DNA from: JAPLGE01 sp964355545
GTDB taxonomy: Bacteria > Bipolaricaulota > Bipolaricaulia > UBA7950 > UBA9294
NCBI GenBank assembly: GCA_964355545.1
Contig: CAYHEK010000016.1
Coordinates: forward strand, 1 to 23,681
Direction of reading: 5' to 3'
DNA: 23,681 nt
The number at the start of each line of letters is the position of its first letter. The stretch's first letter is position 1. Made by a program: the position numbers and the translations under genes. Of this stretch, positions 1 through 7,902 are shown piece by piece. The notes beneath the pieces were generated by a model. That model was not told the DNA's origin, did not search any database, and saw nothing but the letters and a program-made list of their open reading frames with translations.

Positions 1-1210
1 CCGCGGGCGCCGTCGCCCTCGACCGTGCCGCGCGCTTCGCCGCTACGACGTCCTTGAGGCCGCTTGCGGTCACCATGACCACGGCCCTCTTCCCGGCAAG
101 GTCCCCGGAGCGGGAGAGCGTAACGAGGCCGGCGAAGGCCGCCGCCCCGGCCGGCTCGGCGAAGACCCCGGTCTTCCGGGCGAGGGTCGCGATCGCCTCG
201 AGGATCTCCTCGTCACTCACGGTGACCATCCGCCCGCCGTTCTCCCAGAGATAAGGGATCGCCTTCACGATGTCGCGCGGCTTCCCGACGGAGATGCTGT
301 CGGCGACCGTGCTCGCCTCCATGTCGGTCCACTCGACCTTGCCACCCCGGTAGCGGGCGTAGGCCGCGGCAACGGGAGACGCCCCCTCGGCCTGGACCCC
401 GATCACCTGTGGGACGCGATCGAGGAGGCCGAGGAGACAAAGCTCGGCGAACCCCTTGCAGATCCCGGAGATCACGGACCCGTCCCCCACCGGGACGAAG
501 ACGGCGTCCGGGGCGTCCCAGCCGAGCTGCTCGACCACCTCGAGGGCGCCCGTCTTCTTCCCCTCGACGAGGTAGGGGTTCACCCCGGCCGAGCGGTTGT
601 ACCAGCCGAACGCCTCCGCCGCTTCCAACGCGAGGTCGAAGGCCTGGTCGTAGCTTCCGCGCACGAGGTACACGGTCGCCCCGTAGATGAGGAGCTGGGC
701 GACCTTCGCCTCCGGTGCGGTCCGCGGGACGAAGATCACGGTCTCAAGCGAGGTCGCGGCGGCGAATCCCGCAAGCGAGCTCGCCGCGTTCCCGGTCGAG
801 GCGCAAGTGACGACCCTCTTTCCCCGCTCCTCGGCAACGAGGACGACGAGCGAACTCGCCCGGTCCTTGTACGAGGCGGTCGGGTTCCTCCCGTCGTCCT
901 TCACGTGGAGTGCCGCAAGGCCAAGCTCTCTCGCGAGCGCCGGGAAGGGGTAGAGCGGGGTCATCCCGACGAGGAGGGGCTGGATCCGCGACGTGTCCCG
1001 GATCGGGAGGATCGGGAGGTAGCGCCACATCCCGGGAAGGCCGGTCTCCTCGAACGACCGTCGTGAGAGGGTCCGCTTGAGCGTGGGGTAGTCGTAGAGG
1101 ACCTCGAGCGTCCCTCGCCGCGGGCCGCAGTGAGGGCAGGTCGACTCGACCACGAGCGGGTCGTGCTCCCGGCCGCAGGTGACGCAGCGAAGCGCCGTCG
1201 CCTCGCCCAT
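1..1210 (-). CDS. thrC: Threonine synthase (PLP fold type II), C-terminus cut by window edge
   Basis: The open frame reads from an ATG at 1210 to the left edge without a stop, so about 403 codons are visible and the C-terminus is missing. The N-terminus holds a zinc-ribbon-like pair, C9-x2-C12 and C25-x2-C28. Next come the substrate entry segment (GMTPLYPFP, about 82-90) and the PLP Schiff-base lysine K115 in NPTASYKDRAS. The motif STGNAASS (138-145) follows, with a glycine-rich PLP-phosphate loop (VPVGDGSVISG) further on. This is the threonine synthase pattern: O-phosphohomoserine to threonine plus phosphate, in the cytosol. The start is supported by a GGGAGGG Shine-Dalgarno site 7-8 nt upstream. 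It lies 74 bp downstream of ygfK on the same strand but has its own likely promoter. A different PLP lyase or dehydratase activity cannot be excluded from sequence alone. Confidence 0.85.
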   Translation of the reverse strand, partial: MGEATALRCVTCGREHDPLVVESTCPHCGPRRGTLEVLYDYPTLKRTLSRRSFEETGLPGMWRYLPILPIRDTSRIQPLLVGMTPLYPFPALARELGLAALHVKDDGRNPTASYKDRASSLVVLVAEERGKRVVTCASTGNAASSLAGFAAATSLETVIFVPRTAPEAKVAQLLIYGATVYLVRGSYDQAFDLALEAAEAFGWYNRSAGVNPYLVEGKKTGALEVVEQLGWDAPDAVFVPVGDGSVISGICKGFAELCLLGLLDRVPQVIGVQAEGASPVAAAYARYRGGKVEWTDMEASTVADSISVGKPRDIVKAIPYLWENGGRMVTVSDEEILEAIATLARKTGVFAEPAGAAAFAGLVTLSRSGDLAGKRAVVMVTASGLKDVVAAKRAARSRATAPA

Positions 1211-1239
1211 CGCTAGATCCCTCCCTCGCGCATGCCCCT

Positions 1240-1268
1240 ATCCTAGACGACCCTATCCGGATCGGCAA
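1240..1268 (-). promoter_or_regulatory. Predicted sigma70-type promoter of the threonine synthase gene
   Basis: Read on the minus strand: TTGCCG (1268-1263), a 17-bp spacer, then TAGGAT (1245-1240). Each box matches consensus at 4 of 6. The expected start of transcription is about 20 nt before the ATG at 1210 and leaves the GGGAGGG ribosome site in the leader. It lies in the 74-bp gap after ygfK, so the gene can be transcribed separately from ssnA-ygfK. Not tested. Confidence 0.45.
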
Positions 1269-1284
1269 CAACCCTGCGGAGAGG

Positions 1285-4200
1285 TTACTCGAGGAGGAAC
1301 AAGGCCGACGCCTTCAGCCCCTGGAGGAGGACCGCCATCTCCGCCGCCTCGCGGAGCGAGCGCGTCCCGCCAAACGGCCCCTTCAGGACGGACTTCCGGA
1401 CCTCGAACGATGGGGAGAGGGTGAGGCGGACGTGGTCGTCCTCGAAGAGGTGCTCCCCTTTGGCGAGGGAGAGCGTCGACTCCTTCCCGCCCTCTCGGCG
1501 GCGGATCGTCTCGCCCGAGATGTAGAAGGCGTTGTCGTCTTCTCGCTCGAACGCCGCCCGATCGAGGAAGAGGCGGGGCTTGTCGCGGTAGGGCTTCCCC
1601 TCGTGAACGCAGAACGTGGCGCAGTTCCCGCACTCATTGCAGAACTCATCGACGTGGACGATCTGCCGCGTCTCGCGGACCTCGAACGCCTCGTCCCCGT
1701 CCACGGCAACCTTTCCCTTCGCGCAGGAGAGGACGGGGAGCCGGTAGGCGGCCGCAGCGACGGTGTAGGCGACGTTCGCTCGGTTCGGACAGACCTCGAC
1801 GCACTTGTCGCACAGGGCCGAGCACTGGAGGCAGCGCGCCGCTTCGCGGCGGGCCCGCTCCTCGGAGAGGGCACTTTCGACAAGGTCAAACCCGCGCCGG
1901 CGCTCGGCCGGGAGCCGGCCCGGCCGGTTCCGTGCCTCGAGCCTCGCCCGGGCGCGCTTCACCTCGAGGGTCTCCTCATCGGAGAGGACATCGGGCGAGG
2001 AGGGTGGAGGGGCGAACGGGATCCCGAGCTTCGCGCAGATCGCCTCCGCCGCGCGCCGGCCGTCGGCGCACGCCTCGATGACGATCGCCGGACCGCGAAC
2101 CGCGTCCCCTCCGGCGTAGACCCCTGGAGCCTTCGTGACGCCGGTCTCCGGATCGACGTCGATCGCCCCGCCTCGGCGCACGGAGACCCTGCTCCCATCG
2201 AGGAATGCGATGTCCGCGGCCTGACCGACGGCGACGATCACCGAGTCGGCCGGAATCTCGAACTCGCTCCCGGGAACCTGGACCGGCCGCCGTCGGCCGT
2301 CCGGCCCAGGCTCGCCCAGCCGGTTCCGCACGCACTCCAAGGCGACGAGGCGCCCCTTCTCCCGGATCACGCGGGTCGGGGAGACGAGCTCCTCGATCCG
2401 GTTCCCCTCCTCGACGAGAAGGGCGACCTCCTCCGCGTCGGCCGGCATCTCGGCCCGCGTCCGGCGGTAGAGGACCGTGACGGGGCACCCAGCGAGGCGT
2501 GCCGCCGTGCGCGCCGCGTCCATGGCGGTGTTCCCGCCTCCGACGACGAGGACCTCGCGCCCGAGGGCCGGCCTCTCTCCCCGCGCCACGCGCTCAAGGA
2601 GGTCGAGGGCGCTCCAGACCCCATTCCCCTCGATCCCATCGATCGCGAGGGGCGCCTCGTCGGGGAACCCGGATGCGACGTAGACGGCGTCGAACCCCTT
2701 CTCGAGCAGGCGCTCGGGAGGGACGGCGACCGGGTGGGAGCGCTCGATCCGGACACCGAGCCGCTCGATCCGGGCGATGTCCTCCTCGAGGACCGACCGC
2801 GGAAGCCGGAACGTCGGGGCGAGGGCGAGCATTCCGCCCGGCCTCTCCTTCGCCTCGAACACAGTCGCCTGGACGCCGGAGAGGGCGAGGAACGCCGCCG
2901 CGGCGAGACCGGAGGGGCCGCTCCCGATGACGGCGACGCGCCGCCCCGTCGCCCTCGGCCGGGGCCACGCCACCTTCCCGTTCTTGACCGCGAACCGCTT
3001 CAGGTCGCGGATCCCGACGGGCTCGTCGTAGTTATTCCTCGTGCAACGGGTCTCGCAGAGGTGCGTGCAGATGTGCCCGGTCACGCCGGGGAGGGGATTC
3101 TTGGAGAGGATCACCTCGAGGGCGCGATCGTCCTCGCCCTTCGCGATGAGCCAGGCGTACTCCGGGACGTCCTGGCAGACGGCGCACGCCTCGACGCAGG
3201 GAGCAGCGACGCAGTCGAAGAGGTGAAGTCCGGACTCGACCTTCGGCAGGCCGTACGGCCGGTAGCCCTTCCGGTAGCGCGGGTCGCGGAGCGCCACCGC
3301 CGCGGCCCGCTCGAGGTTCGCGAGCCGGTCCCTTGCTAGCTCCTCGAGGCTCCCCGCCCCGCGGCCGCGCATCGCCTCCTCCAGGTTCTCGAGCGCCTGA
3401 ATGAGGCGAGAGTAGCCCCCAGGCCTCAGGAGGTCCGAGGCCATCGTGACCGGGAGGGCGCCGCAGGAGAGGATCGTCGGGAGGTTCACCGCGTCCGCCC
3501 CGGCCGAGTAGGAGACGCGAAGGTCGCCGTCGAACTCCTGCGCGAGCCGGTGGAAGAGGGAGATCGTGAGTGGGTAGAGAGCCCGCCCCGACATGTAGAC
3601 GTCGTCCCCCGGGAGGATGCCGCGGTTGTTCCGCATGGCGAGCGTGTTCGAGAGCTTGACCCCGAACGCGAGCCCGCGCGCCGCGGCGACCCCCTTCAGG
3701 GTGCGGATGAGGTCGATCGCCCGATCGTAGCGGAGGTCGTGCTCGAAGACCGAGTCCGGGATCTCGATCTCGCGGAAGCCAAGGTCGTCGTGGAGGATCC
3801 GCCGCACGCGCTCCGCGCCGAGGAGGGTCGGGTTCAGCTTCACCGTCGTGTGCAGGCCCCGCTCCTCGAGGAGGTAGCGCGCGATCCGCTCGATCTCGTC
3901 CGGCGGGCAGCCGTGCATCGTGGAGAGGGTCACGTTCGTCGAGATCCGCGACGGGATCTCGACGTCGGCGAGCTGCGGGGCCGACTGCGAAAGCGTCGCG
4001 CGGATCTCGGCGATCTCCTCGGAGGCGTCGGCGAGGCGATCGAGGAAGCGGGTCATCGGCGGGCTCTTGATCCCCTCCAGGTTGTAGCCGACGCTCAGGT
4101 TGAAGATCGTGCCCAAGGGGGCCTCCGTCTCGAACCCGAGGAGCGAGGGAAGGAGGTGGACGAGGACCCACGCCTTGACGTACTCGCCGGCCGACTCCTC

Positions 4201-4551
4201 AAGGCGGAGCTCCTGCGACCACTCGACGTTGTACCCCTCGTCCTCCATGTCGATGCACGGGCGGGGGATCTCAAGTCGATCCAGGATCTGGACCGTCTTC
4301 AGCTCGATGAACCGTCCGCCGGAGAGCCAGGCGGAGGCGATGTTCTGGGCGAGCTGGGTGTGGGGGCCGGCGGCCGGCCCGATGGGGGTCGCGAGGGGCT
4401 CTCCGAAGAGCTCCGCGGCGTACGGCCTCCCTTTCCGCGGGACGTAGAAGAGGGAGCGGGGGATCCCAAAGACCGACCCGTTCTCTTTGAGCTCGACCTC
4501 GATCCAGCGAAGGAGCCGGTCGAAGGGGACGACCCTCATCTCATCGGACAC
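1285..4551 (-). CDS. ygfK: YgfK-type multidomain FMN/FAD/Fe-S oxidoreductase
   Basis: This 1088-residue protein is close to the size of E. coli YgfK (about 1030). Residues 1-430 form a dihydroorotate-dehydrogenase-like barrel (IGPAAGPHTQ near 57-66; SAGADAVNLP near 349-358). A GltD-type Fe-S domain follows, with C447, C452, C456, C459, C495, C499 and C503. The FAD site is GSGPSG (543-548), the NAD(P)-binding GGGNTA is at 671-676, and YAGGDA (812-817) closes the flavin domain. Two C-terminal 4Fe-4S motifs use C907, C910, C914, C917, C921 and C971, C974, C977, C981. YgfK was long called a selenate reductase subunit. It is now placed in the anaerobic purine-degradation cluster, where a flavin/Fe-S reductase step on the oxidised purine ring is proposed. 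The start is GTG at 4551, with AAGGAGG six bases upstream; an in-frame ATG at 4539 lacks as good a site. It follows ssnA by 60 bp. Confidence 0.88.
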   Translation of the reverse strand: MSDEMRVVPFDRLLRWIEVELKENGSVFGIPRSLFYVPRKGRPYAAELFGEPLATPIGPAAGPHTQLAQNIASAWLSGGRFIELKTVQILDRLEIPRPCIDMEDEGYNVEWSQELRLEESAGEYVKAWVLVHLLPSLLGFETEAPLGTIFNLSVGYNLEGIKSPPMTRFLDRLADASEEIAEIRATLSQSAPQLADVEIPSRISTNVTLSTMHGCPPDEIERIARYLLEERGLHTTVKLNPTLLGAERVRRILHDDLGFREIEIPDSVFEHDLRYDRAIDLIRTLKGVAAARGLAFGVKLSNTLAMRNNRGILPGDDVYMSGRALYPLTISLFHRLAQEFDGDLRVSYSAGADAVNLPTILSCGALPVTMASDLLRPGGYSRLIQALENLEEAMRGRGAGSLEELARDRLANLERAAAVALRDPRYRKGYRPYGLPKVESGLHLFDCVAAPCVEACAVCQDVPEYAWLIAKGEDDRALEVILSKNPLPGVTGHICTHLCETRCTRNNYDEPVGIRDLKRFAVKNGKVAWPRPRATGRRVAVIGSGPSGLAAAAFLALSGVQATVFEAKERPGGMLALAPTFRLPRSVLEEDIARIERLGVRIERSHPVAVPPERLLEKGFDAVYVASGFPDEAPLAIDGIEGNGVWSALDLLERVARGERPALGREVLVVGGGNTAMDAARTAARLAGCPVTVLYRRTRAEMPADAEEVALLVEEGNRIEELVSPTRVIREKGRLVALECVRNRLGEPGPDGRRRPVQVPGSEFEIPADSVIVAVGQAADIAFLDGSRVSVRRGGAIDVDPETGVTKAPGVYAGGDAVRGPAIVIEACADGRRAAEAICAKLGIPFAPPPSSPDVLSDEETLEVKRARARLEARNRPGRLPAERRRGFDLVESALSEERARREAARCLQCSALCDKCVEVCPNRANVAYTVAAAAYRLPVLSCAKGKVAVDGDEAFEVRETRQIVHVDEFCNECGNCATFCVHEGKPYRDKPRLFLDRAAFEREDDNAFYISGETIRRREGGKESTLSLAKGEHLFEDDHVRLTLSPSFEVRKSVLKGPFGGTRSLREAAEMAVLLQGLKASALFLLE

Positions 4552-4611
4552 GGTCTCCCTCCTTGGGACAGAGCCGGGACTCGGCCCGACCGATCTCCCG
4601 CTTGAGCGCGT

Positions 4612-5952
4612 CTAGGCGACCCGCCGCCACAGCCGCTCCGCAACCGATCGTGCCTCGGCGTAGATCCGCTCTTCGTCGAGGTCCACGAACCGCCCGTCCA
4701 AGAGGATCGGCCGGCCGGCGACGAAGAGGGCACAGACCCGCAGGTCGTGGACCGCGACCCCGAAGAGGAGGTGACCAAGGACGTTCGCCGCCTCGATCGG
4801 AGTCGGCGGCGTGTAGTCGAGGAGGGCGAGGTCCGCGGCCTCTCCCGGCTCGATCCTCCCCGTGCGCAGGCCGAACAGGCGCTCGACGATCGCTCGGTTA
4901 TTCTCGAAGAGGAGGGCGTGGAGGGCGTCGAACCCGCCGGCCCGCGGGTCGCCGGTTGAGTGCTTCTGGAGCGTCCCCGCCGCGAAGAGCTCGCCGAGGA
5001 GGTTCGCGCCGAGCCCGTCGGTCCCAAGGCCGGTGAGGACACGACGGCCCAGAAACCCGGGGAGGTCGAAGGTTCCGACCGCGTTGTTCATGTTGGAGCG
5101 AGGGTTGTGCACGACGATCGCCCCTCTCTCGGCGACCTTGTCCTTCTCCTGTTCATTGAGGTGCAGGCAGTGGGCGAGGATCGAGGTCGGCCGCAGGAGC
5201 CCGAAGCGGTCGAGCCTCTCCACGACCCTCATCCCGTGGTGTGCGGTCGAGTCCGCCTCGTCCTCCGGGCCTTCGGCGACGTGGATGTGGACTCCGACCT
5301 TCTCCGGAAGCCGATCGGCGACCCGGCGCAGGGTCGCGTCGGACAGAGTGAACGAGGCGTGGAGGCCGAAGAGCCCACTAACCTGGCCGTTCCCAGGCCG
5401 ATCGACAGAGAGGAAGCCCGCGTTCTCCTCGATCCCCTGGAGGGCGATCTCCGGACCGTCGCGGTCGGAGACCTCGTAGGCGAACGATCCGCGCAGCCCG
5501 ACCTCCCCACAGACCGCCTCTTCGAGGACCCGCAGGGATCCAGAGACGGCGTGAGGGCTCGCGTGGTGGTCGACGAGCGTCGTCACCCCAGAGCGCGCCG
5601 CCTCCATCGCCCCGACGAGGGCGCTCGCCCGGATGGACTCCGGGTCGAGGGCCTTGTCGAGCTTCCACCACAGCCCCTCGAGGATCTCGCCGAAGGTCGT
5701 CGGCGCGAAGCCAGGAACGGACATGCCGCGCGCGAGGGAACTATAGAGGTGCGCGTGCGCGTTGATGAGCCCCGGGATCGCGAGCCGGCCGGACGCGTCG
5801 ACCCGCTCGACCTGGGCAGGAAGGCACAGGCGGGACCGCCCCGCGCGGTCGAGGACGGCCTCGATCGTCGCGCCATCGATCAGGATCGCTCCGTCCTCGA
5901 CGAGCCGCCCTCCACCGTCCCAGACCGTCACCCCTTCGATCAGACGTTTCAT
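4612..5952 (-). CDS. ssnA: SsnA-type amidohydrolase (aminohydrolase superfamily)
   Basis: The protein has 446 residues from ATG 5952, and E. coli SsnA has about 442. Metal-site landmarks of the chlorohydrolase/guanine-deaminase-like amidohydrolases are present: H66-x-H68 in NAHAHLYSS, H224 and E227 in VHIHVAEG, H261 in LAHCLHL, and D312 in GLGTDGLGAN. It is expected to be cytosolic and to hydrolyse a C-N bond in a purine-derived intermediate; the exact substrate is not shown by sequence. The ATG start is preferred because AGGAGGGG lies just before it. A longer frame from TTG 5982 would start inside the -10 region. It is the first gene of the ssnA-ygfK unit, an adjacency also found in E. coli, although there ygfK precedes ssnA. 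Confidence 0.85.
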   Translation of the reverse strand: MKRLIEGVTVWDGGGRLVEDGAILIDGATIEAVLDRAGRSRLCLPAQVERVDASGRLAIPGLINAHAHLYSSLARGMSVPGFAPTTFGEILEGLWWKLDKALDPESIRASALVGAMEAARSGVTTLVDHHASPHAVSGSLRVLEEAVCGEVGLRGSFAYEVSDRDGPEIALQGIEENAGFLSVDRPGNGQVSGLFGLHASFTLSDATLRRVADRLPEKVGVHIHVAEGPEDEADSTAHHGMRVVERLDRFGLLRPTSILAHCLHLNEQEKDKVAERGAIVVHNPRSNMNNAVGTFDLPGFLGRRVLTGLGTDGLGANLLGELFAAGTLQKHSTGDPRAGGFDALHALLFENNRAIVERLFGLRTGRIEPGEAADLALLDYTPPTPIEAANVLGHLLFGVAVHDLRVCALFVAGRPILLDGRFVDLDEERIYAEARSVAERLWRRVA

Positions 5953-5971
5953 CGCCCCTCCTGTCGGGAAG

Positions 5972-6001
5972 ACTATAGCCAATCAGGGGAGGCTGAGCCA
6001 A
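5972..6001 (-). promoter_or_regulatory. Predicted promoter of the ssnA-ygfK operon
   Basis: On the minus strand, TTGGCT (6001-5996) is followed by an 18-bp spacer and TATAGT (5977-5972), which matches the -10 consensus at 5 of 6. Transcription would begin about 13 nt before the ATG at 5952, just ahead of the AGGAGGGG ribosome site. This rules against the longer TTG start at 5982. Confidence 0.5.
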
Positions 6002-6134
6002 GAAGGCGGCCGGGGCCCAGCCTCGTCGCGCGGTCCTGAGCGCGGGGTGGTAACCTTCGGCGCGGAGCCCTGTATGCGACACCTGGCCGCCGCGGCGTGA
6101 CAGGCAACCTGCGAAGCGGCAGGCATCTATCGCG

Positions 6135-6212
6135 GTGTTCGATTGCAGGCCCGCCCGCCTCCCCCAGGGAGCAGGGCAGATACCCTGAAAATCGAACGGC
6201 ATGTGTTCGATT
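6135..6212 (+). repeat. Direct repeat GTGTTCGATT upstream of the ATPase gene
   Basis: The 10-mer GTGTTCGATT occurs at 6135-6144 and again at 6203-6212, 68 bp apart. The second copy is part of the right arm of the palindrome at 6186-6216. The first copy has no matching inverted arm nearby. It could be a second half-site for the same binding protein or chance. Confidence 0.45.
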
Positions 6213-6216
6213 TTCA
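6186..6216. promoter_or_regulatory. Perfect 12-bp inverted repeat (likely operator) over the ATPase promoter
   Basis: The left arm TGAAAATCGAAC (6186-6197) and right arm GTTCGATTTTCA (6205-6216) are exact reverse complements around a 7-bp spacer. The arms are AT-rich against a GC-rich background. The right arm ends one base before the extended -10 element of the ATPase promoter, so a bound dimer would cover the -35 region. No T-tract follows and transcription would start downstream, so it is not a terminator of this gene. An operator is the simplest reading. A recombination or mobile-element end is the alternative. Confidence 0.7.
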
Positions 6217-6225
6217 TGGTATACT
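6217..6225 (+). promoter_or_regulatory. Extended -10 promoter, leaderless start of the ATPase gene
   Basis: TGG-TATACT gives an extended -10 (TGn plus a hexamer matching consensus at 5 of 6). Exactly six bases separate TATACT from the ATG at 6232, which places +1 on the A of the start codon. There is no good -35 match 17 bp upstream, as is usual for extended -10 promoters, and no Shine-Dalgarno site before the ATG. Confidence 0.55.
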
Positions 6226-6231
6226 GGCGCC

Positions 6232-7413
6232 ATGATCGAGCGTGTCCAGTGGCTCTCCGACATCCGCGCCGCCTTGAAGCGGAGCCGCGTGGTGGCCCTC
6301 CTTGGGCCTCGCCAGTCCGGCAAGACCACCCTGGCTCGGCAGATTGTGTCGCAGAACTCCCCGGCCTACTTCGACCTCGAGGACCCGCGGAGCCTTGCTC
6401 GCCTCGCCGAGCCGATGACGGCCCTGGCGCCGCTACGCGGGGTCGTCGTCATCGACGAGATCCAACGCCGCCCCGACCTCTTCCCGCTCCTGCGCGTGCT
6501 GGCCGACCGGCGCCCGCTTCCGGCGCGGTTCCTCATCCTCGGAAGCGCTGGGCCGGACCTCCTGAGCCAGTCCTTGGAGACGCTCGCGGGGCGGCTCGAG
6601 ACGGTCATCCTGAGCGGGTTCGGGCTGCAGGAGCTCGGCGCCGACGCGTGGAGGCGGCACTGGCGGCGTGGCGGGTTCCCACCGGCGTATCTGGCGCGCG
6701 GGGAGCAGACGAGCTACCTCTGGCGCCAGCAGTTCATCAACACCTATCTCGAGCGCGACCTCCCCCAGCTCGGGATTCGGGTTCCTGCCCCCACCGTCCT
6801 TCGCTTCTGGACCATGCTTGCTCACTATCACGGCGGCGTCTGGAACGCCGCGGAGGCCGCCCGCTCGCTCGGGACGAGCGAGCCGACCACCCGGCGCTAC
6901 CTCGACCTTCTGAGCGGGCTGTACATGGTTCGCGAGCTCCAGCCGTGGCATGAGAATCTGAGCAAGCGGCAGGTCAAGTCACCCAAGGTCTACCTGCGCG
7001 ACAGCGGCCTCCTCCACGCGCTCCTCGGCCTCGCCTCGGAGAAGGATGTCCTCTCTCACCCTAAGGCGGGCGCGTCGTGGGAGGGATACGCGATCGAGGA
7101 AACCTTGAAAGCGGTCCGCCCGGACGATGCCTACTTCTGGGCCACGCACAGCGGCGCCGAGCTCGATCTTCTCCTCTTCGTGCGCGGACGCCGCTACGGC
7201 GTCGAGGTCAAGCTAGAGGACGCTCCGCGCCTGACCGCCTCGATGCGCACCGCAATCGCGGACCTGGACCTCGAACGCCTGGTCATCCTCTACCCGGGGG
7301 ATGTTCGCTACGTTCTGGAGCCCCGGGTCGAGGTCGTCCCCTTGACGGACCTAGCGACCCGCGGGCCGGACGTGGTGACCGACACCACGAGCACACGGAG
7401 GCGAGCAGGCTGA
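6232..7413 (+). CDS. AAA-family ATPase with DUF4143 C-terminal domain
   Basis: The protein has 393 residues. Walker A is GPRQSGKT (25-32) and Walker B is VVVIDE (71-76). LILGSAGPDLL (101-111) is the sensor-like strand of this family. The segment FINTYLERDLPQL (168-180) leads into the DUF4143 part (about 170-330). There, a nuclease-like core is suggested by WEG (283-285), ELD (310-312) and EVK (325-327), resembling PD-(D/E)XK folds. These ATPases are scattered, often horizontally moved genes of uncertain role, loosely tied to mobile DNA or defence. The ATG is chosen because the -10 element sits six bases before it; an upstream in-frame GTG at 6097 would read through the palindrome and promoter. 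It is the first gene of a plus-strand accessory group between the ssnA-ygfK and importer operons. Confidence 0.88.
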   Translation: MIERVQWLSDIRAALKRSRVVALLGPRQSGKTTLARQIVSQNSPAYFDLEDPRSLARLAEPMTALAPLRGVVVIDEIQRRPDLFPLLRVLADRRPLPARFLILGSAGPDLLSQSLETLAGRLETVILSGFGLQELGADAWRRHWRRGGFPPAYLARGEQTSYLWRQQFINTYLERDLPQLGIRVPAPTVLRFWTMLAHYHGGVWNAAEAARSLGTSEPTTRRYLDLLSGLYMVRELQPWHENLSKRQVKSPKVYLRDSGLLHALLGLASEKDVLSHPKAGASWEGYAIEETLKAVRPDDAYFWATHSGAELDLLLFVRGRRYGVEVKLEDAPRLTASMRTAIADLDLERLVILYPGDVRYVLEPRVEVVPLTDLATRGPDVVTDTTSTRRRAG

Positions 7414-7493
7414 CGTCGCGCAGCAGCTTGCCGCCGGACGGCGCGCCGATTAGTCTGGACGACACGAAGAGGAGGGTGAGGCGAGACGAACCA

Positions 7494-7760
7494 ATGCCGG
7501 CGACGCTGACGAGCGCAGAGCGCGACCTGATCGTTCACCACACCTTCGTTGACGGTGATCTGCTGGCACAGATGGAGGGCGGCGTCGAGGCCGGTCGGGG
7601 GAAGTTGCGCGTCCACCTGACACCCGATCAGCTTGAGGAGCTGCTCGAGTGGATCGCCGGCGCGGCGAACCACGCCGAGGAGCGGGCCATCGGGGCTCGC
7701 CTGGACGCCCTCTATGAGAAACTCGAACGACTTGAGGAATCGCTCGACGTGCAGGACTAG
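7494..7760 (+). CDS. Small conserved protein of unknown function, 88 aa
   Basis: I do not recognise a named family. The second half has a pattern I associate with short conserved hypothetical proteins: a LTPDQLEELLEWIA helix, then ANHAEERAIGARLDALYEKL and a glutamate-rich tail, probably an alpha-helical hairpin or short coiled coil. No signal peptide or membrane segment is present. The start is uncertain: ATG 7494 has GGAGG about 18 nt away, which is too far, and an in-frame GTG six codons upstream (7476) directly abuts that site. It lies 80 bp after the ATPase on the same strand. Confidence 0.6.
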   Translation: MPATLTSAERDLIVHHTFVDGDLLAQMEGGVEAGRGKLRVHLTPDQLEELLEWIAGAANHAEERAIGARLDALYEKLERLEESLDVQD

Positions 7761-7875
7761 CGGCATCAGAGTGATCGGAGACGGCAGCCGGATGGGTCGC
7801 TCCTGTCTCTGACACCCTTGTGAGGCACGCCCTCCGTCCGCGTCGGCGGCCGGCGCGCGGCGCCGAGCGGTTGGG

Positions 7876-7891
7876 CCTTGTATCAAGGAGG
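7876..7891 (+). promoter_or_regulatory. Small hairpin overlapping the ribosome site of the 7903 gene
   Basis: CCTTG (7876-7880) pairs with CAAGG (7884-7888) around TAT, and the right arm shares bases with the AAGGAGG ribosome site that precedes ATG 7903. A closely placed second purine run (GAGGAG) remains free, so any masking would be partial. Stem strength is low. Confidence 0.25.
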
Positions 7892-7902
7892 GACGAGGAG
7901 TC

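Noticed and set aside
1213..1233. Six-codon leaderless mini-ORF (MREGGI) before thrC, its ATG six bases after the -10 box
   Set aside because: Its body is simply the ribosome site of thrC. The thrC ATG with GGGAGGG explains the region without it.
1432..3339. Long open frame (635 codons) on the plus strand, opposite ygfK
   Set aside because: Charge-rich sequence with no recognisable motifs, lying wholly antisense to a gene with clear cofactor sites. A by-product of GC-rich codon use.
3550..4605. Long plus-strand frame opposite the ygfK N-terminus
   Set aside because: Asp/Glu/Arg-rich antisense shadow with no motif.
5953..5982. Ten extra N-terminal residues for SsnA from TTG 5982
   Set aside because: TTG lies upstream of the -10 hexamer's end, while ATG 5952 has AGGAGGGG before it and gives the family length.
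4960..6039. Long plus-strand frame opposite ssnA
   Set aside because: Antisense shadow. It runs through the ssnA promoter and has no domain signature.
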